Below, piece by piece: positions 48,777 to 49,163 of a stretch of DNA of 49,163 nucleotides. This DNA comes from JAAYEA01 sp012689325 (GTDB lineage Bacteria > Chloroflexota > Anaerolineae > JAAYEA01), in NCBI GenBank assembly GCA_036841525.1, contig DAITVZ010000032.1:1-49163 (forward strand). The letters are read 5' to 3'. Each line of letters begins with the position of its first letter. Positions within the stretch are counted from its first letter, which is position 1. A program made the translations under genes and the position numbers. Below the pieces are notes generated by a model, which saw nothing but the letters and a program-made list of their open reading frames with translations, did no database searches and was not told the origin of the DNA.

Positions 48777-49163
48777 ATGAAAGCGAATTGTCGGTTTCTG
48801 TTGGCGCTGCTGACCGTGGCGGCGCTCACTCTGGGGACCGCCGTGGCCGGCTCCAATAGCACGAGTCTCCCCAATGGCGCCCAACTGTCCGTTTCCATCG
48901 ATGACCCCCTCACGGGGACCGAATTCCTCATCCCCGCCGACGATCTCGATCTGGACGTGGACGTCAGCGGCGGCGCCAGCGTTGGGCTGGGCGATCCCGA
49001 TGCGACCCTCGTCTACGTCATGGACGTCTCGGGCAGCACCGATGTGGATAGCGGCGCGGGCTGTGGCTTGGTCTTGAACTGCGAGCGCGTGTTCGTCAAG
49101 GCCCTCAACCTGGCCGCCATCGCCGATGGCTCGGTGGATGAGGTGGGCCTGGTGGTCTATGCG
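48777..49163 (+). CDS. secreted VWA-domain protein, cut by the window end
   Basis: The first 129 residues are visible, with no stop before the window ends. A Sec signal peptide (MKANCRFLLALLTVAALTLG, cleavage near AVAG) is followed by a short beta-rich segment and the start of a von Willebrand A domain. The MIDAS motif DxSxS is present as Asp83, Ser85 and Ser87 (VMDVSGST). AGAGGAG lies 7-13 nt before the ATG at 48777. VWA domains mediate metal-dependent protein binding at the surface. It is the third large secreted protein in a row. Confidence 0.88.
   Translation, partial: MKANCRFLLALLTVAALTLGTAVAGSNSTSLPNGAQLSVSIDDPLTGTEFLIPADDLDLDVDVSGGASVGLGDPDATLVYVMDVSGSTDVDSGAGCGLVLNCERVFVKALNLAAIADGSVDEVGLVVYA

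Noticed and set aside
1..49163. tRNA or rRNA genes
   Set aside because: I scanned by eye for T-loop (GGTTCGAATCC-like) and rRNA core motifs and saw none; a covariance scan would be needed to exclude a divergent one.

Overview
The window is GC-rich and densely coded, with both strands used in alternating blocks. Several features suggest Chloroflexota, probably an Anaerolineae/Caldilineae-like lineage: secreted proteins with long Thr-Pro linkers, a recurring LPLLL(K/R)-type motif in extracellular proteins, several 'uroporphyrinogen decarboxylase family' proteins, M55 aminopeptidases, a Tat-type lipoprotein binding protein, and families of palindromic intergenic repeats. This assignment is inference; there is no rRNA or marker gene in the window, and I saw no tRNA or CRISPR array.

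Layout. 97-2243: two permeases of a peptide/nickel-type ABC importer. 2345-3811: an IS1380-type insertion sequence that split an older intergenic hairpin. 3846-5686: tandem M55 D-aminopeptidases. 5897-8235 (-): URO-D-family protein followed by a sialidase-like BNR protein. 8354-8990: MntA/HepT (MNT-HEPN) toxin-antitoxin pair. 9032-15510 (-): secreted proteins (small exported protein, duplicated-domain lipoprotein, PQQ-type sugar dehydrogenase) plus a prolyl oligopeptidase. 15789-21473 (+): response regulator, histidine kinase, two polytopic proteins, two PspC proteins and a LiaF-like protein, which looks like an envelope-stress module. 21635-24647: PHP hydrolase and URO-D-family gene divergent from a Gfo/Idh/MocA oxidoreductase. 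24753-26800: acyl-ACP thioesterase-like protein and an ArsB/NhaD-type permease. 27550-29556: orphan family-5 substrate-binding lipoprotein. 29647-35655 (-): radical SAM protein, heterodimeric ABC exporter, YchF-like GTPase. 35841-36719: secreted lectin-like protein. 36826-38920: a compact four-gene ECF-type transporter operon with an unusual ATPase. 39073-42997: WbsX-like protein, methyltransferase, GNAT, DMT exporter. 43158-49163: large secreted proteins (DNRLRE repeats, a metzincin-type metalloprotease, a VWA protein cut by the window end).

The most unusual system is the ECF-type operon. Its ATPase functions are divided between two small adjacent ORFs. The first (36826-37266) has the ABC signature SGGEQ and a Q-loop-like segment but no Walker A and no Walker B acid. 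The second (37267-37809) has Walker A, Q-loop, Walker B with catalytic Glu and the switch His, but a shortened helical domain and no signature. Together they would make exactly one complete nucleotide site. The two ORFs are in the same frame, separated by one TAG codon. EcfT-like and S-component-like genes follow with overlapping start/stop codons.

The intergenic DNA is also rich in structure: mosaic palindromes with an inverted core, heptamer arrays in inverted orientation, a 21-bp tandem array, and a widespread GCACCGCAGAGG-type repeat that has supplied the last codons of the histidine kinase.
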